Notes: a model not told the origin generated them from the sequence alone. 64,000 nucleotides of DNA from Dactylis glomerata (GCA_007115705.1 QXEO01000234.1:2337375-2401374); one strand, 5' to 3'. Counted from the first letter of the stretch, positions 22,116-32,560 are shown. Numbers and translations are program-made.

Positions 22116-23084
22116 ATGGGGTTCTGGAAGAAGGGCAAGGGCAGCCACGACCACGAGGCCGGCGGGTCGCGCCGGTCTGGGCGCCGCCATTCTCCTCCAC
22201 GCCGCCAGTCTCCTCCGCGCCGCGCCAGGACGGCCTCGCCGCAGCGCCAGCGTGACCGCCGGTACATTCCGGTGAGTCACTGCCAGGCGCTGTACCAGTG
22301 CGGCCAGAGCGTGGACTGGCCGGACTGCAGCCTCCCCGGCGGGTGGCACCTCAACAGCCGGCGCGTGCCGGTCCCGCCGGTGCCGCGCTTCGGCCCGGAG
22401 CGGGTCGCCGAGATCCGCCGCCGGCGCGCACTGATGCCGGCGCGCCTCCGCGCCGATCCCGCCTTTGGCTACGATAGCCAATGGTGGGACAACTTCGGGC
22501 CGCGGGAGCGCGACCCGGTGCGGCGGGCGGCCTTCCTAGGGGAGGTCGCCCCCAACCCCTACGCCGGCGTGTACATGCCGGAGCCGGGGCCAGAGCCGCC
22601 GCAGGCGGATCCCTTCATCGAGGAGATGGAGGAGGACGAGGAGGCGCCGCCGGAGGTGGGCGGCGACGACATCCCTGGCGAGGAGCCCAGGGACGACACC
22701 GACGACTTCGTCGGCAGCGTCGCCTACGGCATCCTCGACGCGATGGACCACGGCGAGGCGCCGCCACCCCCGCCACCGATGTCCGAGGAGGAGGAGCTCC
22801 GGGTCGCCGTCCTCGTCTCCGAGGAGGAGGAGAAGAGGCGGTGGGCCGGCATCGACACGGCGCTGGCCATGTCCGTGCACCAGCAGCACGGCCGGCCACC
22901 GTCGCCTCCTCCACAGCGTGCGGCGACTCCACCGCCGCCTCCTCCACCAGGCCCACCGCCGCCGCCACCGCGTGCGGCGACTCCACCGCCGCCTCCTCCA
23001 CCAGGTCCTCCTCCACCGCCTGCGGCCAACTGGCCGTGGCCGCAGGGGCCCTACATCATCCTCCCCGACGAGGACGACGAGTAG
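22116..23084 (+). CDS. CACTA-borne accessory protein with GW/VPVPPVP domain, 322 residues
   Basis: I do not recognise a named family. The start ATG at 22116 (MGFWKKGKG) has a strong context; the frame is open further upstream but without support. The N-terminus (about 1-55) is basic with Arg/Ser/Pro repeats. A central segment of about 65 residues has GGWHLNSRRVPVPPVPRF, then RRRRALMPARLRADPAFGYD and a W-rich end (SQWWDNFGPRER). An acidic stretch (EEMEEDEEAPPE) follows, then a Pro-rich tail with RAATPPPPPPPGPPP repeated twice. The central segment aligns with the protein at 25161. Orientation is opposite to the transposase genes. GC content is very high compared with the surrounding element, suggesting capture of a host gene or strong codon bias. 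No catalytic motif is seen; a nucleic-acid-binding role is only a guess from the basic N-terminus. Confidence 0.68.
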   Translation: MGFWKKGKGSHDHEAGGSRRSGRRHSPPRRQSPPRRARTASPQRQRDRRYIPVSHCQALYQCGQSVDWPDCSLPGGWHLNSRRVPVPPVPRFGPERVAEIRRRRALMPARLRADPAFGYDSQWWDNFGPRERDPVRRAAFLGEVAPNPYAGVYMPEPGPEPPQADPFIEEMEEDEEAPPEVGGDDIPGEEPRDDTDDFVGSVAYGILDAMDHGEAPPPPPPMSEEEELRVAVLVSEEEEKRRWAGIDTALAMSVHQQHGRPPSPPPQRAATPPPPPPPGPPPPPPRAATPPPPPPPGPPPPPAANWPWPQGPYIILPDEDDE

Positions 23085-23589
23085 GCCGCGGCGAGGACGA
23101 CGACGCGACGCCCCTGTGCCCGCCCCGACGAGGGCTTTTTATTTTTATTTTTCTATGTTTTTTTTAATTTCAATGTATTATATATATATAAGTAATGAAA
23201 AATTTGCCTACGGCAATTTAAATGCGAAATTTTTTTAAAAAAAAAGAAAAAATTGGCCGGCCGGTCTCACCGTCGAAGGGGGGCGGCGGCGCTGGGGGTG
23301 CGGGGCGGGCGCACGGGGCCGGGCGTCGCGGCGACGCTGGGGGGGCGGCGGCGCAGGCCACCTGCAGAGAGAGAATGTGATGAGCGGCGGCGCGGGGGGA
23401 AAAGGGAGAGGTCGCGGCGGCGGCGGCGCTCACCGAGGACGGCGGCAGCGGCGGCGCTCTCCGAGGACGGCGGCAGGAAACTCGGACAGCCTGCCGGCGT
23501 GTTTTCGCTCCGCGCGCAAAAGTCCTTAGCAGTTTCGGCCGATTTGGGGGGAAGTGGGGGAGGAAGAAGGGCGAGTTATATTTGGAGGG
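23085..23589. other. 3' flank of accessory gene and GC-rich block, no gene
   Basis: AT-rich 3' UTR-like sequence to about 23250 (TATATATATA, A runs) is followed by a GC-rich purine/CGG-rich block to about 23520. Frames there encode only Arg/Gly/Pro low complexity, and I see no domain. Confidence 0.45.
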
Positions 23590-23784
23590 GTCATTGGTCC
23601 CGGTTCGTGGCACCAACCGGGACCAATGACTCAACGGTCCCGGTTGATGCCACAAACCGGGACCAATGACCTGGGCGAGGGGCGCTGCTGAGCCGCCACG
23701 TGCCCATTAACGGTCCCGGTTGATGCCACAAACCGGGACCAATGTCCTGGGCGAGGGGCGCTGCTGAGCCGCCACGTGCCCATT
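23590..23784. repeat. Internal CACTA-type hairpins with 76-bp tandem duplication
   Basis: Three ATTGGTCCCGGTT...AACCGGGACCAAT hairpins lie in the middle of the element, although such motifs normally sit at its ends. The segment starting AACGGTCCCGGTTGATG at 23633 is repeated almost identically at 23709 (period 76 bp, to 23784). This may be the end of a nested non-autonomous CACTA or a rearranged subterminal region. Confidence 0.75.
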
Positions 23785-23971
23785 GTTTTTCTGTTTTAAC
23801 TTGCTGTTTTCATTTTAACAGGAAAAAACTTTCTTCTATTTAAAATTTGGAAAAACTTTCAACAGGAAAAGTGTTTCAATTTAAATAACTAATCTAAAAC
23901 CATTTTCTGTTTTCAAAATTATGAATTCTAACTAAACAATTTTACTATTTTAATAAAAAATGCACTAACAC

Positions 23972-24257
23972 GTTTAAAACGGGCATAACAAATTCAAAAA
24001 TGATCCAAACAATGTGAAACCTTCGCGTGGTGTCATATTATGTGTCATAGTTGCAAGGAAAAATATTGAACTTGGAAAATTGCAAACGTCATAAAAAATC
24101 CTTCACAAAATGACCTATCATGTTCGAGGTTTCATGGCATTTAGGTCAAACCACCAATGTTATGGCTAGAATCAGGGCATAGTTTATGATAATGTGCCCA
24201 TATTGTGCACACATGTGCATCTTGGGATGGCTTACGATGTTGCAGGAGGAAGTTTTC
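23972..24257 (+). repeat. Direct repeat copy 1 (about 286 bp)
   Basis: The segment starting AACGGGCATAACAAATTC is repeated nearly identically at 24632-24915, offset 660 bp. The copies differ by a few substitutions and a 2-bp indel (CACACATGTGCATC versus CACACGTGCATC). No protein is encoded. Confidence 0.9.
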
Positions 24258-24631
24258 GTTTTCGACGCACGAAATAGCCAATTTCCATTTTTGAGGTGCC
24301 GAAATTGGGGTGTTCTATGAAGGAACCACCAAATTAAAGTGTTGCATTGGCACCAACCCATTTTTCAAAAATACTAGACCACCTTAGATGGACCAATTCC
24401 CAACCGGTGTATCAGAAACCTTACCGTCCATCCCTCATGAAAAAGACAAATTCCTGCCGATTCGATAGGAGGGTGCCCAGATTTGTACTACAAGTACAGG
24501 ATATAATGCTTGTGAATTTTTTTAAAAATCATTTATAGGTTCACAACATGCTATTTCACTAGAGATCTACTTCAAGTTTAGCGAGGCTCAGCCCCGGGCT
24601 AAGAAGCTTCAAGCCCGCCGCTTTGAATATA
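24258..24631. other. Spacer between direct repeats
   Basis: About 370 bp, AT-rich, with no gene or terminal repeats recognised. Confidence 0.4.
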
Positions 24632-24915
24632 GTTTGAAACGGGCATAAGAAATTCAAAAATGATCCAAACAATGTGAAACCTTCGCGTGGTGTCATATTA
24701 TGTGTCATAGTTGCAAGGAAAAATATTGAACTTGGAAAATTGCAAACATCATAAAAAATCCTTCACAAAATGACCTATCATGTTCGAGGTTTCATGGCAT
24801 TTAGGTCAAACCACCAATGTTATGGCTAGAATCAGGGCATAGTTTATGATAATGTGCCCATATTGTGCACACGTGCATCTTGGAATGGCTTACGATGTTG
24901 CAGGAGAAAGTTTTC
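24632..24915 (+). repeat. Direct repeat copy 2 (about 284 bp)
   Basis: Second copy of the 23972-24257 repeat. It ends about 245 bp upstream of the accessory gene start at 25161. A further hairpin TTTAGTCCCGGTTGTACC ... GCCGGGACTAAAGG follows at about 24957-24992. Confidence 0.9.
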
Positions 24916-25085
24916 CTTATCCCACCGACAGTTTAGTTAGATGACACAAAAACCACCTTTAGTCCCGGTTGTACCCACCAGCCGGGACTAAAGGTTAGAT
25001 AGTTTCCCGCGCCACTGCGTTCCCGCCTATTTTCTTCCCGCGCTTTCCACCTTTTCCCGCCTCCGTCTTCCCGCCATTTTTTCAC

Positions 25086-25094
25086 TATATATAT
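25086..25094 (+). promoter_or_regulatory. TATA box of the accessory gene at 25161
   Basis: TATATATAT about 70 bp upstream of the ATG is preceded by a run of TTCCCGCC/TTTCCCGC motifs (25000-25078) that resemble E2F-type sites. The leader contains CTCATCACTCTCTCCC immediately before the ATG. Confidence 0.55.
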
Positions 25095-25160
25095 GTAGGC
25101 TTGGCCTCCATTTACATATCACATCTAGACTCATATCTGCAAACCTCATCACTCTCTCCC

Positions 25161-25667
25161 ATGGCCTCCATCGTATCTCTAACCCCCAAGGAGGCGGAGG
25201 CGCTTTGCGCCTCAAACTACCCCTGCCCGCCGGGCTACCGCGTCCCCACCGGCTGGATGCTGAGCGTCGGAGGCGTACCGGTCCCTCCTGTCCCTCTAGG
25301 TGTGGCGCGTCAGATGGCCATCACGAACCACTACTACTTCGAGCTCACGCCAGAGCAGCGGAGAAATCCCCAGTGGCATCCCGACTACAGCCCGACTTGG
25401 GACGCCTTCTTCATCAATCGGCGTGAGAGTGCGCTTGCCAGGCACGAGGAGGACGGCCCACCTTGTTCGAACTTCAACGAGGCCGGCCGTCGGCTGTGGT
25501 GGCGCGGCCGGACTCTCCAGAGCGTCATGGCCTACCGTGGCCCCCGCCTGTGCTACCCTCAGTCTCAGCCCACGCGTGCTCACCCGCCGAGGTTCGACTA
25601 CCGCGACTCCGACGACTACGACGACTACAGTGGCGATGTTTATAGGGCTAGGCATGACTATGACTGA
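25161..25667 (+). CDS. CACTA-borne accessory protein with GW/VPVPPVP domain, 168 residues
   Basis: Not a recognised family. The start ATG at 25161 (MASIVSLTPKEAEAL) has a good context and a TATA box upstream. The frame opens further upstream only through a TTG. Residues about 20-95 contain CPPGYRVPTGWMLSVGGVP, VPPVP, then NHYYFELTPEQRRNPQWHPD and TWDAFFINRRESAL. They align in order with the 22116 protein: GW, VPVPPVP, a basic/R-rich spacer, an (N/D)P(Q/A)(W/F) step and W-x2-F. The C-terminus is rich in Asp/Tyr (DYRDSDDYDDYSGDVY). The gene is a single exon, opposite in strand to the transposase, between two copies of a repeat family. Function unknown. Confidence 0.7.
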   Translation: MASIVSLTPKEAEALCASNYPCPPGYRVPTGWMLSVGGVPVPPVPLGVARQMAITNHYYFELTPEQRRNPQWHPDYSPTWDAFFINRRESALARHEEDGPPCSNFNEAGRRLWWRGRTLQSVMAYRGPRLCYPQSQPTRAHPPRFDYRDSDDYDDYSGDVYRARHDYD

Positions 25668-25675
25668 ATCACTCC

Positions 25676-25763
25676 AATATTATGTGTCATAGCTGCATGG
25701 AAAAATATTGAACTTGGATAATTGCAAACATCATAAAAAATCATTCACAAAATGACATGTCAT
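25676..25763 (+). repeat. Partial third copy of the 24-kb direct repeat
   Basis: TATTATGTGTCATAGCTGCA and the following ~85 bp match the middle of the repeats at 23972 and 24632 with more divergence. It sits directly after the stop codon of the 25161 gene, so this repeat family flanks the gene on both sides. Confidence 0.78.
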
Positions 25764-25836
25764 AGTTTTCATACATTACATAGATTTACATAGGGTTTAG
25801 GGTAATTCTCCTTCGTCGCGTATGTCGATCCCTTGC

Positions 25837-28800
25837 CTATGATCGCTTCTTAGGCCGTAACCATGGATCATCTTCATTATTTAACGGGATGCAAGGGTCA
25901 GTTTTCACGGTGAAGGGCGGAATTTCTTCAAACTTATCATAATCTGCTGACATGTCTGTCTTGTCCTCGACTCCCGCGATGTTTCTTTTCCCTGAAAGAA
26001 CTATGTGACGCCTGGGCTCATCGTCTGATGTATTCGTTTCCTTATTTTTCCTTTTTTCGGTCTGGAGGACATATCCTTCACATAGAAAACCTGAGCCACA
26101 TCATTGGCTAGGACGAATGGTTCGTCTCTGTAACCAAGATTCTTGAGATCCACTGTTGTCATTCCGTACAGCTGGTCCACCTTTACCCCTTCTCTATTCA
26201 TGTTGACCCAACTGCACCGAAACAAAGGGACCTTAAAAGTAGGTCCATAGTCAAGTTCCCATATCTCCTCTATGTAACCATAGTATGTGTCCTTTTTCCC
26301 ATTGTCACATGTTGCATCAAAGCGGACACCACTATTTTGGTTAGTGCTCTTTTTATCTTGGGAGATCGTGTAAAATGTATTCCCATTTATCTCGTACCCT
26401 TGGAAAGTCAATACAGTCGCAGATGGTGTCGCGGCCAACAAGTAGAGCTGATCTCCAATAGTGGTGTCATTTATGAGATGTAATTGCAACCAAGTGCCAA
26501 AAGTCTCCATGTGATTTTCTTTAATCCAGTAGTCATCCTTCCCCGGGAACTTAGAGCGTACAACATTCATGTGTTCCTTGATATACGGAGCCACGAAGGT
26601 AGAGCTTTGTAAAACTGTGTAGTGTGCTTGATTCAAAGAATGCCCGTCCCTAAATATCATTGCTTTCTTTCCTAGCGTGCCTTTTCCACTTAGTCTCCCC
26701 TCATACCGTGATTCAGGAACACCAATCGGCTTAAGGTCAGGAAGAAAGTCAACACAGAACCCAATGACCTCCTCTGTTCCATAGCCCTTGGAGATGCTTC
26801 CTTCTGGCCTTGCACGATTACGAACATATTTCTTTAAGACTCCCATGAACCTCTCGAAGGGGAACATATTGTGCAGAAATACAGGACCGAGAATGGAAAT
26901 CTCATCAACTAGGTGAACTAAGAGATGCGTCATAATATTGAAGAAGGACGGGGGGAACACCAACTCAAAACTGACAAGACATTGGACCACATCCTTTTGC
27001 AGCCTTTCTAGACTTTCTCGATCGATCACCTTCTGAGATATTGCATTGAGGAATGCACATAGCTTCACAATGGGTACTCGAACATTTTCCGGTAGAAGCC
27101 CCCTCAATGCAACCGGAAGCAACTGCGTCATAATCACGTGACAATCATGAGACTTCAGGTTCTGGAATTTTTTCTCTGCCATATTTATTATTCCCTTTAT
27201 ATTAGACGAGAACCCAGCCGGGACCTTGATACTATTCAGGCATTCAAAAAAGATTTCCTTCTCTGCTTTGGTAAGAGCGTAGCTGCTTAAGTATTGACGG
27301 CCTTTATCAGTATGCTTGTTGTATGGGTCTTTGATACGTTGCTGGTCCTCCCGTGCTTCTGGTGTATCTTTTGTCTTCCCATACACGCCTAGGAAGCCTA
27401 GCAGGTTCACGCAAAGATTCTTCGTCACGTGCATCACATCGATTGAAGAACGGACCTCTAGGTCTTTCCAATACTCAAGCTCCCAAAATATAGATTTCTT
27501 CTTCCACATGGCCGTGTGTCCGGTAATGGGGTCTTTCGGAACAGATTGACCGCCAGAACCCTTTCCAAATATTACTTCTAGGTCCTTCACCATACCAAAT
27601 ACATCAGCACCTTTAGGGAGCTTAGGCTTCTTCCGGTGATCTGCCTCACCGTTGAAATGCTTGCCTTTTTTCTTACTTGATGATTGGTCGGAAGAAATTT
27701 ACGACACTCCAGGTACACAACCTTCTTACATTTATCCAAATATGTACCTTTAGTCTTATCTAAACAGTGCGTGCATGCATTGTATCCCTTGTTTGACTGT
27801 CCTGAAATATTACTAAGAGCAGGCCAATCATTGATGGTTACGAACAGCAACGCTCGTAGGTCAAATGGCTCCTGTTTGTGCTCATCCCACACCTTTACAC
27901 CTGGTTCTGCCCACAGCTGCAATAGTTCATCGACTAATGGCCTTAGATACACATCAATGTCGTTGCCGGGTTGCTTCGGTCCTTGGATGAGCACTGGCAT
28001 CATAACGAACTTCCGCTTCATGCACAACCAAGGAGGAAGGTTGTAGATACATAGGGTCACGGGCCAGGTGCTGTGACTGCAGCTCTGCTCCCCAAAAGGA
28101 TTCATGCCGTCTGTACTTAGACCAAACCATAAGTTCCTCGCATCACCTGCAAAGTTTGAGTACTTTCTCTCGATGTTTCTCCACTGCGACCCATCGACGG
28201 GGTGTCTCAGTTTCCCGTCTTTCTTACGCTCTTCTTTGTGCCATCGCAACAACCTAGCATGCTCTTTGTTTCTGAATAGACGTTTCAACCGTGGTATTAT
28301 AGGAGCATACCACATAACCTTAGCAGGAACCTTCTTCCTGGGGGGCTCGTCATCACCCTCAACATCACCAGGGTCATCTTGTCTGATCTTGTACCGACAT
28401 GCAGTGCATACCGGACATTTATCCATATTCTCATACTTCTCACCACGGTATAAGATACAGTCATTAATGCATGCATGTATCTTCTCCACATCTAATCCTA
28501 GAGGGCAGATAGTCTTCTTTGCTTCGTACGTTGTCTCGGGCAGCTCATTATCCTTTGGAAGCTTTGGCTTTATTATTTTCAGTAACTTCTCAAATCCCTT
28601 GTCAGATAAACCAGCCTCTGCCTTCCATTTCAGCAATTCAAGTGTGGTACCGAGCTTTGTGCTGCCATCTTCGCAATTTGGGTATAATAACTTTTTGTGA
28701 TCGTTTTGCATGGCCTCCAACTTCAGCTTCTCCCTTTCTGTATCGCATTGTTGCTTTGCATCAGAAATGACCCGACCAAGACCATCACCGGGCTCATCTG

Positions 28801-29143
28801 ATGCCCGTTGTTCTTCTTAATTGCCGCCTCCCTCTTCTTCATTGTCTTCCATTGCAGTATCACCGTATTCTTCAGGATAGCTGTCATCATCCTCTTCTTC
28901 ATTTTCTTCCAGCCTAACCCCTCTTTCTCCGTGCATGGCCCAACAATAATATCCGGGCATGAAACCTCTCCGAAGCAGATGGCTTTGAAGGATTCTCGGG
29001 GCAGAGTGCTCCGTCAAATTTCGACAGTCGATGCAGGGACAAGGCATAAAATTATCCACTTTGTTTGCCTTAGCCACATCGATAAATTTATGCAGGCCTG
29101 CAATAAAATCAGAATCGCGTCGGTCGCCGTACATCCATCGCAT
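25837..29143 (-). pseudogene. TNP2-like CACTA transposase (Transposase_21 family) with one stop and two frameshifts
   Basis: In active elements TNP2 cuts at the CACTA ends. The N-terminal transposase-associated domain (29143 down; MRWMYGDRRDSDFIAGLHKF, with CPCIDC) is followed by an acidic linker. The transposase core has TTYEAKKTICPLGLDVEKI, CINDCILYRGEKYENMDKCP, GLSTDGMNPFG and PPWLCMKRKFVMMPVLIQGP. The C-terminal part has SSIDVMHVTKNLCVNLLGFL, then VHLVDEISILGPVF and MFPFERFMGVLKKYVRNRA. Lesions: in-frame TAA at 28817-28819 between the first two domains; a 1-base frameshift in an A run near 27671 (the continuing frame reads GKHFNGEADHR); and a second in an A run near 26047, after which the frame HIVLSGKRNIAGVEDKTDM continues to the true stop TAG at 25837-25839. 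The element therefore depends on transposase supplied in trans. Confidence 0.92.
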
Positions 29144-29445
29144 CCGCGCATCGATCTGCGTTATAATAATTAACTATTATAATAACATCATGAATAGTGA
29201 AATGACCACCCACATGGACACATATGCAAGATTTTTATATCAGTTACAGATGAAGAAGATAAGGTTGCTAACCTCGGCGGAGGATACCGTGTTGTGCGAA
29301 CTTAAATGTGGCATGGACATTTCGTCGAACACCTTGTGTGCAATCAAAGGAAAAAAAAGCTAGCACCCACACCACACACACAATTCAGCAAATTTTTGTG
29401 GCAAAGGGCAAAGGGCTGGGTATCAATTTATAGCCAGGGGAGGGT

Positions 29446-29685
29446 CTTTGATCCCGGTTCATGCCATGAACCGGGACCAATGACCCGCATAGAGGCACGT
29501 GTCATGCTGGGGAGGCCTTGGTCCCGGTTAATGCCACAAACCGGGACCGATACCCCGAAATGAACCGGGACTAATCTCCAGGCGGCACGGACCGGGACCA
29601 ATAAGTGTCATTGGTCCCCAATGGCCAGCCGAACCGGGACAGATGACATTTGGGTGCTGGACCAAAGACCCTTTTTCTACTAGTG
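29446..29685. repeat. Right subterminal repeats and terminal repeat of the inner CACTA
   Basis: Dense TCCCGGTT/AACCGGGACC pairs (for example GATCCCGGTTCATGCCATG then AACCGGGACCAATGACC) are followed by the inverted terminal sequence ending CTTTTTCTACTAGTG at 29685. Confidence 0.88.
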
Positions 29686-29886
29686 ATATACAAGACAGTA
29701 ACACTCACTTAAAGTTAAAAGGAAATAGTATTTCCCTCATGGTTTCTTGTTTGCTTAACGCCCATACCAAGTTATTCTCCGTGTTCTTGGCATGGTTATG
29801 GAGACTATGCTCGTTCACGATATATGGGTCAACGAACCCAATGTCATAGATTCGTCCTCTTTTGCATTCGAGAATCTTTCATCTGC
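29686..29886 (-). mobile_element. Outer CACTA element, continuation after the inner insertion
   Basis: The sequence is homologous to 18316-18510 of the inner element, that is, the ORF2 exon encoding GFVDPYIVNEHS and REILFPFNF on the minus strand. It starts right after the ATA duplication. Homology ends at about 29886, and no right terminus of the outer CACTA is found, so the rest of the outer element has been deleted. Confidence 0.82.
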
Positions 29887-31549
29887 ATAGTACATGAGTA
29901 TTTATTAATCATACCAGTTTCTTTGTAGTTCATTTTCTATTATAGCTAAACAGTTTGTCACCAAGCTAATTGATTTGATGATGACATTATTGTTTATTCA
30001 CCTTTTGTAATCTAAGGATCATAATTCTCGGAACTGGAATTTTGTCACCAAACTAATTGATTATATGATGACATTATTGTTTATTCACCTTCTGTAATCT
30101 AAGAATCAAAATGCCATGAACCGGTTTTCAGAGTCTATAGTTGGTGAGTCTTATGATCCTGTCCATAACCACAAAACGAACTGATTCAAACTTTGTTTTT
30201 TTACTTTCTCTTTATGGCTCTTTGTCAGATAACTCTCAAGAGATAATTATTTCGATGGCTGAAGTTGTCGAGATTTATAGTACATGAGTACTATATAGAG
30301 GCTGCATTTTCTTCAGATACCTTGTTTGTTTGTGATAAACATAAACATACACTTGCATGTGTGATGTATTAGAGTACTTCATCAATTGAAATCTGTACTT
30401 TGTGTTAGCCTTGCATTGTACTTCATTTGATATTATAGTTGAGCAGTTTCTACTATTGAAGATAATTGTACTTGATGTTCCACATTTGTCTGTGGATACG
30501 TCATGTAGTTTGATTTTTCAGCTGCTTACAGAACTGTTATTCAGTCTGCCACTAAGCATTAAAGAATTCATGAATATCCAAGAGGGTAGACGTAATTTGG
30601 AAATCAATGCCACAATTCATGCATGCCATAGCAACTCAACCAGTGTTTCTCTATGAACTTCACTGGCAAAGTAGACAAGCATTCTGATGCCTACTTCGTG
30701 CCAACTCTCTACTTCACCTATATGTAACAAGTTTTGCAATATTGGCCCCTTCATTATTTTGTAGGAAGTTGTATCTTAGTGCATTACAAATTCTTGGTTG
30801 AACTATCTTACTATCTCTAAGTTGGAACATATAGTTGCTATTCTATTTGTGGTTTGTCTAGGAGACAGTTAATGCCTTTCTTGCTTTGATCATATTTCTT
30901 ATGAACAATGATTTTTTGAAAATTTCAGGTAAAAAAAAGGATCAGTTCAAATAAGTAGACCAATTTTTTTAGCAAAACTGTTTTTTCTTGATGTCTATTG
31001 ATGTTTCCATCTCTGTTGTGTTATCCCGGTCGAGTAGAACAACTGGGGCAACAAGGCTCTGAATTGTTGAACCATTCTAGCTTTATCGGCATGCTTTTGG
31101 TGACATATGTAGCTTTGTTTTTCAGTTTTACATCAACCTCCTAAAGCAATAAAGCAAAAGAGTTCAACATTGTATTATTCTTTCTTTGTAATCTGAAGGT
31201 TTTCTACATCAACCACCTAAGGCAATAAAGCAAAAAAAAAGTCCTCTATGTATTTTCTATTATTTCTTTGGGTTCTGAATATTTTCTTTTGTCACTCTGC
31301 ATTCCAGGTGCCCAATATATATAATGTTTGTGCAGGTTTCCAGTTAATTGTGTCCCATCCTATTAAGATATTTATTGTGTTACAAATTGCGTCCCATCCT
31401 ATTAATTATTGAGCTAGCACATTATATAACACTTATGTGTTATAAAATAAGATGGTAATTAGTAGACATGTACTCTGACAATCTTTGTTTACGTGATCCA
31501 TATGAAAGTGTCTTAAAATAAAAGTTGCTAAAGTTTGGAAGCATTAAGC
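29887..31549. other. AT-rich region without a gene, possibly displaced NLR 3' sequence
   Basis: No coding frames with recognisable domains. Pyrimidine tracts and GT/AG pairs are common, and it could be the original 3' UTR/introns of the NLR now pushed downstream by the CACTA insertion. A small repeat, CATCAACCxCCTAAxGCAATAAAGCA, occurs at about 31132 and 31208. Confidence 0.4.
29951..30107 (+). repeat. Direct repeat of about 68 bp, period 89
   Basis: TTTGTCACCAAGCTAATTG...AATCTAAGGATCA (29951-30019) recurs with six or so changes at 30040-30107. Confidence 0.85.
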
Positions 31550-31859
31550 CTAGATATTACTAGCATGGCATCTGTACACATGCCAGTCCATCCCGTTAAC
31601 CACACAATTTCTGATAGGTTGTAGGCGGGCGCGACGAAGCGCGCCGACCCGTCTAGTGCATGAAGAAAGCGTAGGAGCAATCAGTTGCATGCATACATGC
31701 GTGCTCACGATCGAGCTGGGTGACAAAGGGAGGAGCAGGGCACGAATCAACAACCAGACTGAACTGAAACCATACTGATGCAGACGATTAACGGGCCAAA
31801 CCCACACTAAACGCGCTTAAGGGAAACGCGCTCCACAGCAGGCGGCGTCGAGGAGCAGA
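31550..31859. other. Spacer, nothing recognised
   Basis: A short GC-rich palindrome (GGGCGCGACGAAGCGCGCC) occurs near 31627, suggestive of a transposon end, but no partner end was identified. Confidence 0.35.
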
Positions 31860-32560
31860 AATCCTATGCTCCACCCGTTAGCGGGGCGGAACTCCGCTCC
31901 GCCCGCGTGGGCGCGACGCTGGGCTGGGCCGTTAACGCGGCAGGGGTGGTTTTTTTTGCATGGTTTTTCTTTTTTCGTTTTTTTCTGGTTTTATTGTTTT
32001 CTTCTGGTTTTTCGTTTCCTTTTCTTTTTTTATTCTTTTTTTCTAACAATTCTAAATATTTTTAAAATTTGAACATTTTTTAAATTTGAACATTTTGTAT
32101 GTGTGAACATTTTTTATGATTGAACATTTTTTATGTTTAAACATTTTTTACTTTTAAACAATTTTCAAATTTGAACATTTTTATATCTGAACATTTTTAT
32201 GTTTGAACATTTTTTTGTTTGATCATTTTTTATGTTTGAACTTTTTTTCAATTTTGTACAATTTTCAGAAATTGCTAAGATTTAAATTTTGTTCAGATTT
32301 ATTTCTGTTCAGATTTAAATTTTTGTTCAAATATTAATTTTATTTAAATTCTAAATTTGTTCAAAATATGAAATTTGAAATTGTTCAAATCTCAAAGAAA
32401 ACAGAAAAGAAAAAATAAAAGAACAAATAAAGAAGAAGTTGCTATTGGGCCAGCCCGACAAGAGCCCTCTCGCGGGGGGAGCTTCGCTAGCTCGCGCGCC
32501 GAGACTAGGAGTCCCCGTCGAGGCGTCGAGGAGCTCCCCGCGCTAGCCCTTGAAGCCAAA
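31860..32560. mobile_element. Possible non-autonomous Mutator-like element with GC-rich ends and AT-rich core
   Basis: GC-rich ends (31866-31945 and 32445-32555) share loosely inverted similarity (GGGCTGGGCC on the left, GGGCCAGCCC on the right; GGAGC/GCTCC clusters). They flank an extremely AT-rich core. Exact termini and a 9-bp target duplication could not be fixed. The arrangement resembles Triticeae MULE-type MITEs. Confidence 0.4.
32055..32260 (+). repeat. Degenerate tandem repeats of GAACATTTTTTATGTTT type
   Basis: About ten imperfect copies of a 15-20 bp unit containing TTGAACATTTTT form the AT-rich core. Confidence 0.85.

Larger units (their letters stand above)
17217..29685 (-). mobile_element. 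Complete inner CACTA transposon, 12,469 bp, TSD ATA
   Basis: The left end CACTGGTGGAAAAAGGGCCT (17217) pairs with the right end, whose reverse strand reads CACTAGTAGAAAAAGGGTCT (ending 29685). The 3-bp duplication ATA is present on both sides (17214-17216 and 29686-29688), as expected for CACTA elements. Flanking sequence on the two sides matches, once joined, the uninterrupted homologous stretch at 18280-18330 of the inner element itself, so the target was the outer CACTA. Cargo: TNP2 transposase (minus), Ulp1-like ORF2 (minus), two plus-strand accessory genes and internal repeats. Confidence 0.93.

Noticed and set aside
32055..32260. AT-rich repeats considered as a CRISPR-like or satellite array
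   Set aside because: Units are degenerate, without constant spacers, inside a probable MULE-type element of a plant genome.
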